Assembly (NCBI RefSeq): GCF_965228935.1
Contig: NZ_OZ245846.1
Coordinates: 3,348,001-3,412,000, forward strand
Origin: Ulvibacterium sp965228935
Lineage (GTDB): Bacteria > Bacteroidota > Bacteroidia > Flavobacteriales > Flavobacteriaceae
Direction: 5' to 3'
DNA: 64,000 bases
Part shown: in pieces, positions 1 through 8,279 of the stretch
Position numbering within the stretch: position 1 is the first letter of the stretch
Layout of the letters: each line of letters opens with the position of its first letter
Made by a program: the position numbers and the translations under genes
The notes under the pieces: generated by a model
What the model was told of the DNA's origin: nothing
The model's database searches: none
What the model saw: only the letters and a program-made list of their open reading frames with translations

Positions 1-238
1 GCAGGTCTACCTGTAAGGTTTGTTTAGGTTCCACAACCTTATAACGAATGGTATTGCTACCGGAAATATACTTGTTGTCCGGTTGTACTTCAACATCCAG
101 ATGGTAGTAATTGAGATCCCACCAGGCACGCTCCGGGGTAATACTGCCCCGTAAAGTGTCCTGTTCGGTAAAAGTCTGACCAAAGGTGACCATTGATGTC
201 AATACAACTATAAATGCCTGGAAATGTCTATTCTTCAT
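1..238 (-). CDS. M1-family metallopeptidase, N-terminal fragment
   Basis: The gene starts at ATG 236-238 and runs off the left edge, so only about 79 residues are visible. They show a signal peptide (MKNRHFQAFIVVL..., about 21 residues ending near FGQ) followed by residues such as WWDLNYYHLDVEV and YISGSNTIRYKV. These match the first beta-strands of the N-terminal saddle domain of M1 zinc aminopeptidases. The catalytic HEXXH domain is outside the window. The protein is likely exported to the periplasm. The family call rests on this one conserved stretch and could be tested with the flanking sequence. Confidence 0.7.
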   Translation of the reverse strand, partial: MKNRHFQAFIVVLTSMVTFGQTFTEQDTLRGSITPERAWWDLNYYHLDVEVQPDNKYISGSNTIRYKVVEPKQTLQVDL

Positions 239-269
239 TTTATATCTTGAGTATTAAAAAATAGAACTC

Positions 270-277
270 CAAAAGTA
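270..277 (-). promoter_or_regulatory. Putative -7 box of the M1 peptidase promoter
   Basis: On the minus strand the sequence reads TACTTTTG, which fits the Bacteroidota -7 consensus TAnnTTTG. It lies 32 bases before the ATG of the M1 peptidase gene. No clear TTTG -33 box was found at the usual distance, so support is limited to position and the 8-mer. Confidence 0.35.
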
Positions 278-397
278 CTGGAATTTATCGTATCGTTTGT
301 TTTGGGAGCTCGGTCCCCTTCTTGATTCCTTTGGAGAACTTTCAATCCAAAATATGTGCCATGATAATTTGGCGCATATGAGGTCCAAATCCCATCC

Positions 398-2611
398 CTA
401 TTGTTTAGTTGCAAACCTTTTTAGCAGTTCCCTTACCTTTTTGGTATTCTCAACAAAGAACTTGGCTTGTGTCTTTTGTTGGCCCACCTTAACGGTTACC
501 GCACTCTTTGGCAATTCCTGGAACATGAACTCGTCCGTCCAATCGTCCCCAATGGCAAAGACGAAGTCATAGTCATTTTCCCCTAAAACCCGAACGGTGG
601 CCCTTCCCTTGTTCACGTTACTGCTTTTTACTTCCATTACCTTGTTTCCATTGAGAACGCTAATGTCATCATTGGCAATGAGACTGGTGAGGACAGTATT
701 TAATTCAGTGGCCCTTAGATTTCCAAAATCGGGATCGGTTTTACGATAATGCCAAGCCAAGGAATAGTTTTTTTCTTCTATAAAGCTTCCCGGTGTGCGA
801 TCTACAAAGGATTCCAATACCGGACGGATTTTTTCCATCCAATCATTTTTCACGTTTTCCAGCATGCGGAATGGTTTTCCATCATTGGAAATCCATACCC
901 CGTGCTCTACGATCATATTATACTTTTTGGGAAGGAACCACCGGGTAAAGGTTTCCTTGTCACGACCGCTTACCAAATACATTTCAGTATCTTTTTGGTG
1001 ATGTATTTGATCTAAAAGTTGGTATAGTTCCTCATCGGGATTTGCCTTTTGGGGATCGTTATGAAATCCGGCTAGGGTTCCATCATAGTCCAGAAACAGA
1101 AGTCGCTTTTTGGCTGCGGTATAATCCTTTAAAACTCCATCGAGGAGATGGTTCGTCATTCTTTTGGAAATATTCCCCGCATCCCGATTTTTTTGGGCCC
1201 GTAGCGAGCTCATAAAACTATTGGCCCATTTTTCCACATTATAACGTTCCAAACGTTTTTGAAGCACTTGGTTCCTGGCTTGTTGTTCTTCCTTGGGCAT
1301 ATTGATGGCTGTGTACAATGTATCCGCAATTTGCTCAAAGTTGTTGGGATTGATCAATAAGGATTCGTTCATTTCGTTGGCAGAACCCGCCATTTCGCTA
1401 AGGATGAGCACCCCCGTTTTGTCGGTCCGTGTAGCGATATATTCCTTGGCTACTAGATTCATGCCATCCCGTAAGGGCGTGAGCCAGGCAATATCGCAGG
1501 AGGTATAAAGGTCTATGAGGCTGTCGAAGGGAAGCGATCGGTAAAAATACCAGATCGGGGTCCAGTTTACCGTAGCCAACTCCCCGTTAATTCGCCCTAC
1601 CAATTCGTCTACCTCTTTCTTGAGCAATTGATATTGTGGTACGTTGGATCTTGAGGGGACGGCCAAAATAATAAGACGGACTTTTTCCTTGTATTGGGGA
1701 TACTTGTTCAAAAAATACTCAAAGGCGTTCAAACGCTTGGCAATTCCCTTGGAGTAATCCAAACGGTCTATGGAGAGAAGAAACTTTCCGTCAGGTGTGG
1801 ACTTCTTGTGCTTGTTCAACCGTTGTTGCAAATCTGATTGTTTGTCCGGCTTCTTTTGGCTATGTTCCTCGGCCGCCTTACTGAATTTTTTGTAATCGAT
1901 ACCCATGGGAAAGGAATCGACCTTGATAATACGATTGTCCAGGTAAATATCATTGAAACTTACGTCCAGCCCCAATAATCTTCTCACGGAGCTCAAAAAA
2001 TGACGCTCATAGTCGTAAGTATGGAATCCGATGAGATCGGAACCCAATAGCCCTTCCAGAACTTCTTCCCGCCAGGGCAGTGTCCTGAATATTTCAAAGG
2101 AAGGGAAGGGAATATGCAAAAAGAAACCAATGGATACATCGGGACGCTCGTTTCTAACCATCTGGGGCACCAACATCAATTGGTAGTCATGAATCCAAAT
2201 AGTGTCCTCATCGCCGGCGTTCTTGAGTATGGTATCTGCGAATTTTTGGTTTACGTCCTTATAAACGTTCCAATAGTCCAGTTCAAATTCGGAATATTCC
2301 AAAAAGTAATGGAACAAAGGCCAGATGGTACGGTTGCTAAAACCGAAGTAGAACCCGTCCACCTCTTTTTTGGTCAGTTTCACCTTGGAGGAACCATGTT
2401 GGGCGAGGGCCTCGTCAATTTTGGGGGCGAGTTCATCCGGAATCTCTTCATCGGTAAGTCCACTCCAGCCGATCCAAAGGCTATCACCTCCGGAATGTAC
2501 GGATTTCATTCCGGTGGCCAGCCCCCCGACACTTGGGATTGCCGTTATGCTACCATTGCTAATTTGTAATTGTACGGGTAGTCTATTTGAGATTATGATA
2601 GTTTTGCCCAT
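398..2611 (-). CDS. Bifunctional trehalose-6-phosphate synthase/phosphatase (OtsA-OtsB fusion)
   Basis: A 737-residue protein that should make trehalose in the cytoplasm from UDP-glucose and glucose-6-phosphate and then dephosphorylate it. Residues 1 to about 470 are a GT20 trehalose-6-P synthase (IIISNRLPV at the start, WIHDYQLMLVP, the RLDYSKGI and LRDGMNLVAKEYIA motifs). Residues from about 500 are a HAD-type phosphatase with DYDGTL at 508-513 and GDDWTDE near the C-terminus. The fused architecture is common in Bacteroidota. It is divergently placed 103 bases from a GH15 hydrolase gene, suggesting a trehalose metabolism pair. Start ATG is supported by homology from the first residues. Confidence 0.95.
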   Translation of the reverse strand: MGKTIIISNRLPVQLQISNGSITAIPSVGGLATGMKSVHSGGDSLWIGWSGLTDEEIPDELAPKIDEALAQHGSSKVKLTKKEVDGFYFGFSNRTIWPLFHYFLEYSEFELDYWNVYKDVNQKFADTILKNAGDEDTIWIHDYQLMLVPQMVRNERPDVSIGFFLHIPFPSFEIFRTLPWREEVLEGLLGSDLIGFHTYDYERHFLSSVRRLLGLDVSFNDIYLDNRIIKVDSFPMGIDYKKFSKAAEEHSQKKPDKQSDLQQRLNKHKKSTPDGKFLLSIDRLDYSKGIAKRLNAFEYFLNKYPQYKEKVRLIILAVPSRSNVPQYQLLKKEVDELVGRINGELATVNWTPIWYFYRSLPFDSLIDLYTSCDIAWLTPLRDGMNLVAKEYIATRTDKTGVLILSEMAGSANEMNESLLINPNNFEQIADTLYTAINMPKEEQQARNQVLQKRLERYNVEKWANSFMSSLRAQKNRDAGNISKRMTNHLLDGVLKDYTAAKKRLLFLDYDGTLAGFHNDPQKANPDEELYQLLDQIHHQKDTEMYLVSGRDKETFTRWFLPKKYNMIVEHGVWISNDGKPFRMLENVKNDWMEKIRPVLESFVDRTPGSFIEEKNYSLAWHYRKTDPDFGNLRATELNTVLTSLIANDDISVLNGNKVMEVKSSNVNKGRATVRVLGENDYDFVFAIGDDWTDEFMFQELPKSAVTVKVGQQKTQAKFFVENTKKVRELLKRFATKQ

Positions 2612-2714
2612 GAAATGGATGTTTTTGGCCTGTTTTACTTTTAATTTCTCTAAATTTCGTCAAATTGCATGGCAATAACAATTCAAAACTGGATTACATC
2701 AACATTTTTATTGA

Positions 2715-4517
2715 ATGGATAATTTAGACTACGGAATAGTAGGAAATTGTAGGAGTGCTGCCCTAATTTCAAAAACAGGTTCTGTCGATTGGTGCTGTTT
2801 GCCCGAATTTGATTCTTCATCGGTCTTCGCCAAGTTATTGGACAACAAGATTGGCGGTAGTTTTGAGATTCGTGTAGCGAAGGACTATACGATTAAACAG
2901 CGTTACAAAAAGAGTACGGCGGTTCTCATTACCCGGTTTTCCGATGGGGAGAATACTTTTGAGATCCATGATTTTATGCCTCGCTACTACAATGAGAATG
3001 GGGGTTACCATGCTCCTCCGGAGTTGGCCCGGCATGTGCGTCATATCAAGGGGAGGCCCAAATTTAGGGTGCACTACGATCCCAAATTGGAATATGCCCT
3101 TGGAGAGACCAAAACGTATGTAAAGAAGAACTTTGTGGTAAGCCTTACCCAGACCGAAAAGTTCGACACCGTCTTTTTGTATACTTCCTTCAACAAGAAT
3201 GCCGTGGTGGAAGGCAGGGAATTGGAAATAAAGCAAAACGGCTTTTTTTTGTTGGGGTATAATGAAAAGATACTCCACCCCACCTCCCGAAAAATTTATC
3301 TGGATTTGGAACGGACCAAGGTGTACTGGCTTAATTGGGCGAATAGGACACCTACTTATAACAAGTACAACAAACAGATTATGCGCAGTGCCATAACGTT
3401 GAAGTTGTTAAGTTATGATAGGACCGGAGCCGTACTTGCGGCGGCAACGACCTCCTTGCCGGAAACCATTGGTGAGGTAAGGAACTGGGACTACCGTTTT
3501 TGCTGGATCAGGGATGCCTCCATGGTGATCAAGGTCATGGCCGATCTGGGCCACAAGAACGTGGCACGCAGATATCTGCAATTCATTATTGATCTGATTC
3601 CCGACAAGGATGAAAAATTGCAGATTATGTACGGCATCAACAAGGAGAAGACCTTGACGGAAACGACCCTGGATCATTTGAGCGGTTACCAAAACTCCAA
3701 ACCGGTTCGGGTGGGCAATGCGGCCTATGAACAAAAGCAAAATGATATATACGGAATTTTGATGGATGTTATTCATGCGCAATTGGCCAAATTCTCTACA
3801 GGTATCGAGAATGGTGAGGAGTTATGGGGCATAACCAAAGGGATTGTATGGATCGTTTCCAGACACTGGAAGGAACCTGACAAGGGGATTTGGGAATTAC
3901 GTACGGAAGAACGTCATTTCACCTTTTCCAAGGTTCTTTGTTGGGTTGCCATCGACAGGGCCGTAAGGATTGCCCGTATACTGAAGAAGACACGGAAATT
4001 GGAACAATGGACCCAATTGGAGCAGGAAATTAAAAACGACATTCACGAAAATGCCTGGAACGATGACGTAAATGCATTTACCCAATCCTACGGCTCCACA
4101 CATCTGGACGCCTCTGTACTGCTTATGGAGTCCTATGGATTCATACATGCCAGATCGCCCAAATTTATGAGTACGGTCAGGGCCATTGAAAAGGAATTAA
4201 GCAATGATGGCCTACTGTATCGCTACAAGAATAAGGATGATTTTGGACTCCCCTCATCCTCTTTTACCATTTGTACCTTTTGGTTTATCAATAGCCTGTT
4301 TAAAATAGGGGAGGAGGAAAAGGCCGTGGCCCTTTTTGAAAAGACCCTTACCTATGGGAACCATTTAGGTCTGTTTAGCGAGGACATTGATTTTAAGACC
4401 AAAAGGCTTTTGGGAAACTTCCCCCAAGCCTATTCACATTTGGCATTGATCGAATGTGCGGTGAACTTTTCCAGAAAAAATACCGAAGAGCGTATTTTGG
4501 AATCCATGAGGGAGTAG
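2715..4517 (+). CDS. GH15 family glycoside hydrolase (glucoamylase/trehalase-like)
   Basis: A 600-residue cytoplasmic protein with no signal peptide. It opens with the N-terminal beta-sandwich seen in prokaryotic GH15 proteins (YGIVGNCRSAALISKTGSVDW) followed by the alpha/alpha toroid with WDYRFCWIRDAS, GIWELR (Glu394, the likely general acid) and LFSEDID...LGNFPQAYSHLAL (Glu556, the likely base). Family members hydrolyse alpha-glucans, and some actinobacterial and archaeal members are trehalases. Placement opposite the trehalose synthase/phosphatase favours a role in trehalose or glucan turnover, but the substrate cannot be told from sequence. Length is normal. Confidence 0.92.
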   Translation: MDNLDYGIVGNCRSAALISKTGSVDWCCLPEFDSSSVFAKLLDNKIGGSFEIRVAKDYTIKQRYKKSTAVLITRFSDGENTFEIHDFMPRYYNENGGYHAPPELARHVRHIKGRPKFRVHYDPKLEYALGETKTYVKKNFVVSLTQTEKFDTVFLYTSFNKNAVVEGRELEIKQNGFFLLGYNEKILHPTSRKIYLDLERTKVYWLNWANRTPTYNKYNKQIMRSAITLKLLSYDRTGAVLAAATTSLPETIGEVRNWDYRFCWIRDASMVIKVMADLGHKNVARRYLQFIIDLIPDKDEKLQIMYGINKEKTLTETTLDHLSGYQNSKPVRVGNAAYEQKQNDIYGILMDVIHAQLAKFSTGIENGEELWGITKGIVWIVSRHWKEPDKGIWELRTEERHFTFSKVLCWVAIDRAVRIARILKKTRKLEQWTQLEQEIKNDIHENAWNDDVNAFTQSYGSTHLDASVLLMESYGFIHARSPKFMSTVRAIEKELSNDGLLYRYKNKDDFGLPSSSFTICTFWFINSLFKIGEEEKAVALFEKTLTYGNHLGLFSEDIDFKTKRLLGNFPQAYSHLALIECAVNFSRKNTEERILESMRE

Positions 4518-4868
4518 TTCCAAAGTTTGTCTTTTTGTTTTTGTGACCTCTAGGAAATTTGGTATGCATCATTTTTCCAAAAAACGATACATAGTATCGT
4601 CTACGATTCGATCCAAATGTTCGAATCTTCACTTTCCTTATCCAAGATCAAAACAGTAAACCCTGTTTAGGGAAGAAGTACCCAACAGCCTTTAACTCCG
4701 GGTTTCCATTGAGTGGAAGGAGGTGGTTGCCTTGGAGATCTTTTATTTAGTATGTTAAAGTTGTTAAATTTTGACTAAAACCATTTTTTAGGGGGAACTT
4801 TTTCATTAAATAAATTGTCTATTCTAGTAAAGGGCCCTGTGTCTTTTACGATTGCTAAGAAAGGAAAA
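4518..4868. other. Intergenic leader upstream of the sigma-factor operon
   Basis: No open frame of note lies here. The stretch holds two adjacent perfect inverted repeats (4584-4627, listed separately). It is then followed by an AT-rich segment with a G5 run (TTTTTTAGGGGGAAC) ending about 60 bases before the sigma gene. A TTG in frame at 4815 opens a longer reading frame, but a GTG at 4869 is the better start. The promoter of the sigma operon should lie in this segment; no textbook TAnnTTTG box was seen. Confidence 0.6.
4584..4627. repeat. Two tandem perfect inverted repeats
   Basis: First repeat: ACGATAC (4584-4590), loop ATA, GTATCGT (4594-4600). Second repeat: GATTCGA (4605-4611), 9-base loop, TCGAATC (4621-4627). 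They are 4 bases apart. Neither is followed by a T run on the plus strand, so a simple intrinsic terminator for the GH15 gene is not well supported; operator sites or a structured leader are alternatives. Confidence 0.6.
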
Positions 4869-5429
4869 GTGAAGGTTATCCCCCTATATAAGGACGAGAA
4901 GTCGCTTATACGAAAAGCGTTACTGGCCAACAAGGCCGCCCAGTTTGGAATATATGAAAAATATTCCTCTAAGATGTTGGCGGTCTGTAAAAGGTATGTC
5001 CGGGATGTACAATATGCAGAGGACGTAATGATACAGGGCTTTCTAAAAGTCTTTATGCGCCTGAATACCTTTAAGGGCGATGGAAGTTTTGAAGGTTGGA
5101 TAAGACAGATAATGGTGCGTGAATGCATCAATTTCCTTAAGACAAATCGCAGATTGGTATTCAAGGGAGATGTTCAGTATCGCGAAAGCTCCGGAAGCCC
5201 TAGAGTGGCCATGAAGGCCGATGCCGAATACCTGCTAAAGCTCATAGACGAACTTCCAAAGGGACATAGGTTTGTTTTTATGCTTCACGCCATCGAAGGA
5301 TATAAGCACACTGAAATAGCCAAACTGCTCAAGATTTCGGAGAACACCTCAAAATCGAAACTTTCAAAAGCCCGCAAAATCCTTCAAAAAAAATTGGAGC
5401 TCCAAAGAAAAAATAATGAAGCACTTTGA
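4869..5429 (+). CDS. RNA polymerase sigma factor, sigma-70/ECF type
   Basis: About 186 residues. Region 2 carries AEDVMIQGFLKVF and FEGWIRQIMVRECINFL, and region 4 carries LPKGHRFVFMLHAIEGYKHTEIAKLLKISENTSKSKLSKAR, a helix-turn-helix for -35 recognition. I chose the GTG at 4869 rather than the TTG at 4815: AAGGA lies 4 bases before the GTG, and sigma factors of this type begin VKVIPLYKDEKSLI-like. The gene overlaps the next one by 14 bases, which suggests translational coupling with a putative anti-sigma factor. Its regulon is not shown by the sequence. Confidence 0.88.
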   Translation: MKVIPLYKDEKSLIRKALLANKAAQFGIYEKYSSKMLAVCKRYVRDVQYAEDVMIQGFLKVFMRLNTFKGDGSFEGWIRQIMVRECINFLKTNRRLVFKGDVQYRESSGSPRVAMKADAEYLLKLIDELPKGHRFVFMLHAIEGYKHTEIAKLLKISENTSKSKLSKARKILQKKLELQRKNNEAL

Positions 5430-6099
5430 TGTTGAAATCTACGCAAAAGAGAAATTGGGAGGGTATTCCCTTACGCCGAACAAATCGGCGTGGTCAAGGC
5501 TTTTGGATAAACTATATGAAGAGGAACAAAAGGATAGGAGTCGGCGGAACTACTTAAAAGGGATTGCTTTTCTGGTGGCTTTCATGTTTGGTATTGGATT
5601 TATAGCCGAGGAAATAGATGGTTTTACGAATAGATCCTTTACGGATAATACTATCAATTTAATCGGACAAGGGCATCAAGTGTCACAGTTTGCCGAAAAA
5701 AAGGTGAAATGCACAAAAACCGAATCGCTGCCTGAAGTATCCGAAAGGAAGGAGGTGGTATTCATTGGGCATGGCATTGGAGCTGGAATGAAAAACAAGG
5801 TGAACAAGGCCCAAGACAATGATTCCGGGAATCAAGATGTTGCGGAACACTTGGAAACTATAAATGTCTCCGTAAAGTCGGAAAATTCAAAAGTCACCGA
5901 AGCGGAAATCGATGATTTGATGCGAAAGGCACGCCAAAACATCGAAAGACAAAAAGCCTCTCAGGCAATGAGAAAAATCTTGGCGGTAGAGATACTAGCC
6001 GAGATAGAGCAGGAAATTGAGCATCAACAGAATAGGAACAGTTTATCCCAAAACCTAAAATATGGTTTTGTGAAACTAAAGGATGCCATCGCAAATTGA
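5416..6099 (+). CDS. Putative membrane-bound anti-sigma factor
   Basis: 227 residues with one predicted transmembrane helix (YLKGIAFLVAFMFGIGFIAEE, about residues 48-68) separating a short cytoplasmic N-terminus from a charged periplasmic part with a helical, coiled-coil-like C-terminal segment (around DDLMRKARQNIERQKASQAM). No family was recognised by sequence. The role is inferred from the 14-base overlap with the sigma factor gene and the single-helix topology typical of Bacteroidota anti-sigma proteins. Confidence 0.6.
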   Translation: MKHFDVEIYAKEKLGGYSLTPNKSAWSRLLDKLYEEEQKDRSRRNYLKGIAFLVAFMFGIGFIAEEIDGFTNRSFTDNTINLIGQGHQVSQFAEKKVKCTKTESLPEVSERKEVVFIGHGIGAGMKNKVNKAQDNDSGNQDVAEHLETINVSVKSENSKVTEAEIDDLMRKARQNIERQKASQAMRKILAVEILAEIEQEIEHQQNRNSLSQNLKYGFVKLKDAIAN

Positions 6100-6188
6100 A
6101 GCCTATACCATTCCGGGAGTTTGGACCATGGTTTCCAGACCCTATCAGGATATGAACACTGTACTTAAAAACATCAAAAGCATATGCT

Positions 6189-7313
6189 ATGAAAAATATA
6201 ATACTTCTGATGCTGATAATAGTACTTCCCTTAACAGGCATCGAAGCACAAGAAGCTCCGAAGGAGGAGGTCATCGAGGTACTTCGTAAGCAATTGGATA
6301 TTGTTGAGCAAGAGGAGAAAAAGGCATTGAAAGAACAAGTGGAGAATATCAATAGCCTTTTGGATAATGGGGTAATCAATAAGCCCGAGGCCGATAGACT
6401 AAAGCTCAAGGCGGCGGAAGAACGTACAAAAAAAATCGATGAGCGCCAAGCTGTACTGTTAAAGACGATTTTTTTCCTGGAGAACGATGGGGAAACCCCA
6501 AAGGGGAATAAGGAAGTCGAGATTTTTTTGGATGTCGATTCCTATGCCAAGGAGAAGGAAGGATTAAAACTGGACCTTCCCGGAAAGAAAACGACACCGG
6601 ATAATTCGGCCGAGATGCCCTTGGAAGTACCTACAGTTCTGGAAAATAAAGAGGTACGGAGCCCGACAACCTTGGATATTGTATTGGCCCTAGGCTTGAA
6701 CAATGCAGTAAGGGATGGTATTACTTGGCAGGACATTGAGGATGAAAGGGATTACTTGTTTTATAGCTCACGATTCTGGGAAATTGGTTTTGCGCTCAAG
6801 ACACCACTTTTGAAAAAGAACGGATTGCGATTAAAATATGGCGTCTCCTATCAGCGCAATGAATTGGAGCCTAGTGGAAACCGAATTTTTGCGGAAGTGG
6901 ACGGCCAAACGGTATTGCAGGATTTCCCGTCCTATTTGCACAAGTCAAGTTTTGTTGTCCACAATTTGGTCTTGCCCATTCATTTGGAGTTCGGGCCGAC
7001 AAAAATGAAGTATAACCGTAAAGGGGGGTATTATTCAACAAGCAATCAATTTAAAATCGGCATAGGAGGATATGTGGGCATTAGCTTGGACGAAGAACAG
7101 CGGATGGAGTATCCCTTTCTATTTCGAAGGAGACGGTTTTACAGGTCAGAGACCAGAGGCGACTATAATGTAAACCAACAGATTTATGGATTGAGTGCTT
7201 ACGTTGGTTTTGGGGCGTTTTCGCTATATGGAAAATATGATTTGAATACCATTTTTAACAATGATAGCCAAAATCAACAATTTGTATCGGTAGGTCTTCG
7301 GCTGGACCTATGA
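6189..7313 (+). CDS. Exported protein with coiled-coil N-terminus and outer-membrane beta-barrel-like C-terminus
   Basis: 374 residues. A signal peptide (MKNIILLMLIIVLPLTGIEAQ) is followed by a strongly charged helical segment (about residues 27-85, EEKKALKEQVENINSLL). The C-terminal half (about 190-374) alternates hydrophobic and polar residues and ends in FVSVGLRLDL, as outer-membrane beta-barrels do. It sits 90 bases after the putative anti-sigma gene in the same direction and may belong to the same envelope-stress unit. No specific family was identified. Confidence 0.75.
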   Translation: MKNIILLMLIIVLPLTGIEAQEAPKEEVIEVLRKQLDIVEQEEKKALKEQVENINSLLDNGVINKPEADRLKLKAAEERTKKIDERQAVLLKTIFFLENDGETPKGNKEVEIFLDVDSYAKEKEGLKLDLPGKKTTPDNSAEMPLEVPTVLENKEVRSPTTLDIVLALGLNNAVRDGITWQDIEDERDYLFYSSRFWEIGFALKTPLLKKNGLRLKYGVSYQRNELEPSGNRIFAEVDGQTVLQDFPSYLHKSSFVVHNLVLPIHLEFGPTKMKYNRKGGYYSTSNQFKIGIGGYVGISLDEEQRMEYPFLFRRRRFYRSETRGDYNVNQQIYGLSAYVGFGAFSLYGKYDLNTIFNNDSQNQQFVSVGLRLDL

Positions 7314-7375
7314 GTTAAAGTGGGCACCTAATCGGGCCTTGATAAAAAAGGATGTTAATGATTAAAAATACTGAG

Positions 7376-8230
7376 ATGAAAAATGTTTTTATTGTATCGG
7401 GATTGTTGTTCTGCATGTATCTTTTCCCCCAGCAGGGCGCATCAAAAAATGATATTGTTTTTACTACGAACGGGCAGTTGCTCCAGGTAAAGGTTACGAA
7501 GGTGACCGATGGGGCCGTCAGCTTTGTCTACCCTGGGGAAACCGTAGTAAACGAGATCAATCCAGCTAAATTGGAAAAAATAGTTTTTGCCAGTGGTAGA
7601 ACACAGAATTTTGGTGGAAATGGTAATGAAACGATTATCGCTAAGGAGAATCCCGGTGATGCCACCTCTGCATTTATGGAGGAAGCCCCTATGGCTCCGA
7701 GCTATGAGGAAAATATCATGTCCGTAGTGCCTTTGGATTTCAAAAGAAACGGAAATTATGATAAGACGTTGGCCAACAAGGCCACGGAATATGTCATTGG
7801 CTTAATGTCCGGAAAAGCCAATACACAAGGGGTTGAGGTTTTGAATATGGGAAAGGCCATAGAAAGACTTGTAGATTCTGGATTTAGTTATGGAAAATTA
7901 AGACAGTCCTCCCCGGAACAATTGCGGGACGCCCTGGAAACCGAGTATATTCTCTTTGTTTCTATTAAGGAGGACGAAAAAAATGGAAGTCCGGAATCGG
8001 ATCTTATGGCACAGGAAGTTTCCAACAAAAACACGCAACTGGAAAGGGTAATAAACATGCGTCTTTACGGTGCGGATAGCGAGGTGGAATCCTTTGAAAT
8101 GGATTTTTCTGAAAACGTATTCTTGAACAAATCTGTCGACGGCTCCAATTTATTGGCCGGCGGCAAGTGGAAATCTTCTTTGAGATATTTAACGGAGCAG
8201 TTGTTTACCTCAAATGTTTTTACGGATTAG
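7376..8230 (+). CDS. Exported protein of unknown function
   Basis: 284 residues from the ATG at 7376. A longer frame opens at 7352, but the later start gives a clean signal peptide (MKNVFIVSGLLFCMYLFPQQ). The segment after it (DIVFTTNGQLLQVKVTKVTDGAVSFVYPG ... KIVFASGR) resembles a small beta domain common at the N-terminus of Bacteroidota exported proteins. The rest is unrecognised. It is the last gene of the plus-strand run that begins with the sigma factor. Confidence 0.7.
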   Translation: MKNVFIVSGLLFCMYLFPQQGASKNDIVFTTNGQLLQVKVTKVTDGAVSFVYPGETVVNEINPAKLEKIVFASGRTQNFGGNGNETIIAKENPGDATSAFMEEAPMAPSYEENIMSVVPLDFKRNGNYDKTLANKATEYVIGLMSGKANTQGVEVLNMGKAIERLVDSGFSYGKLRQSSPEQLRDALETEYILFVSIKEDEKNGSPESDLMAQEVSNKNTQLERVINMRLYGADSEVESFEMDFSENVFLNKSVDGSNLLAGGKWKSSLRYLTEQLFTSNVFTD

Positions 8231-8279
8231 GCCATAAATTAGAATGTGAAGTTCTGGTCTTAATCACTAAAGGACACCG

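Noticed and set aside
2114..2678. Long plus-strand frames opposite the trehalose synthase gene
   Set aside because: They are antisense shadows of a strongly conserved enzyme and have no recognisable protein features.
4605..4630. tRNA-like TTCGAATC element
   Set aside because: No acceptor, D or anticodon arms fit around it; it is one arm of a simple hairpin.
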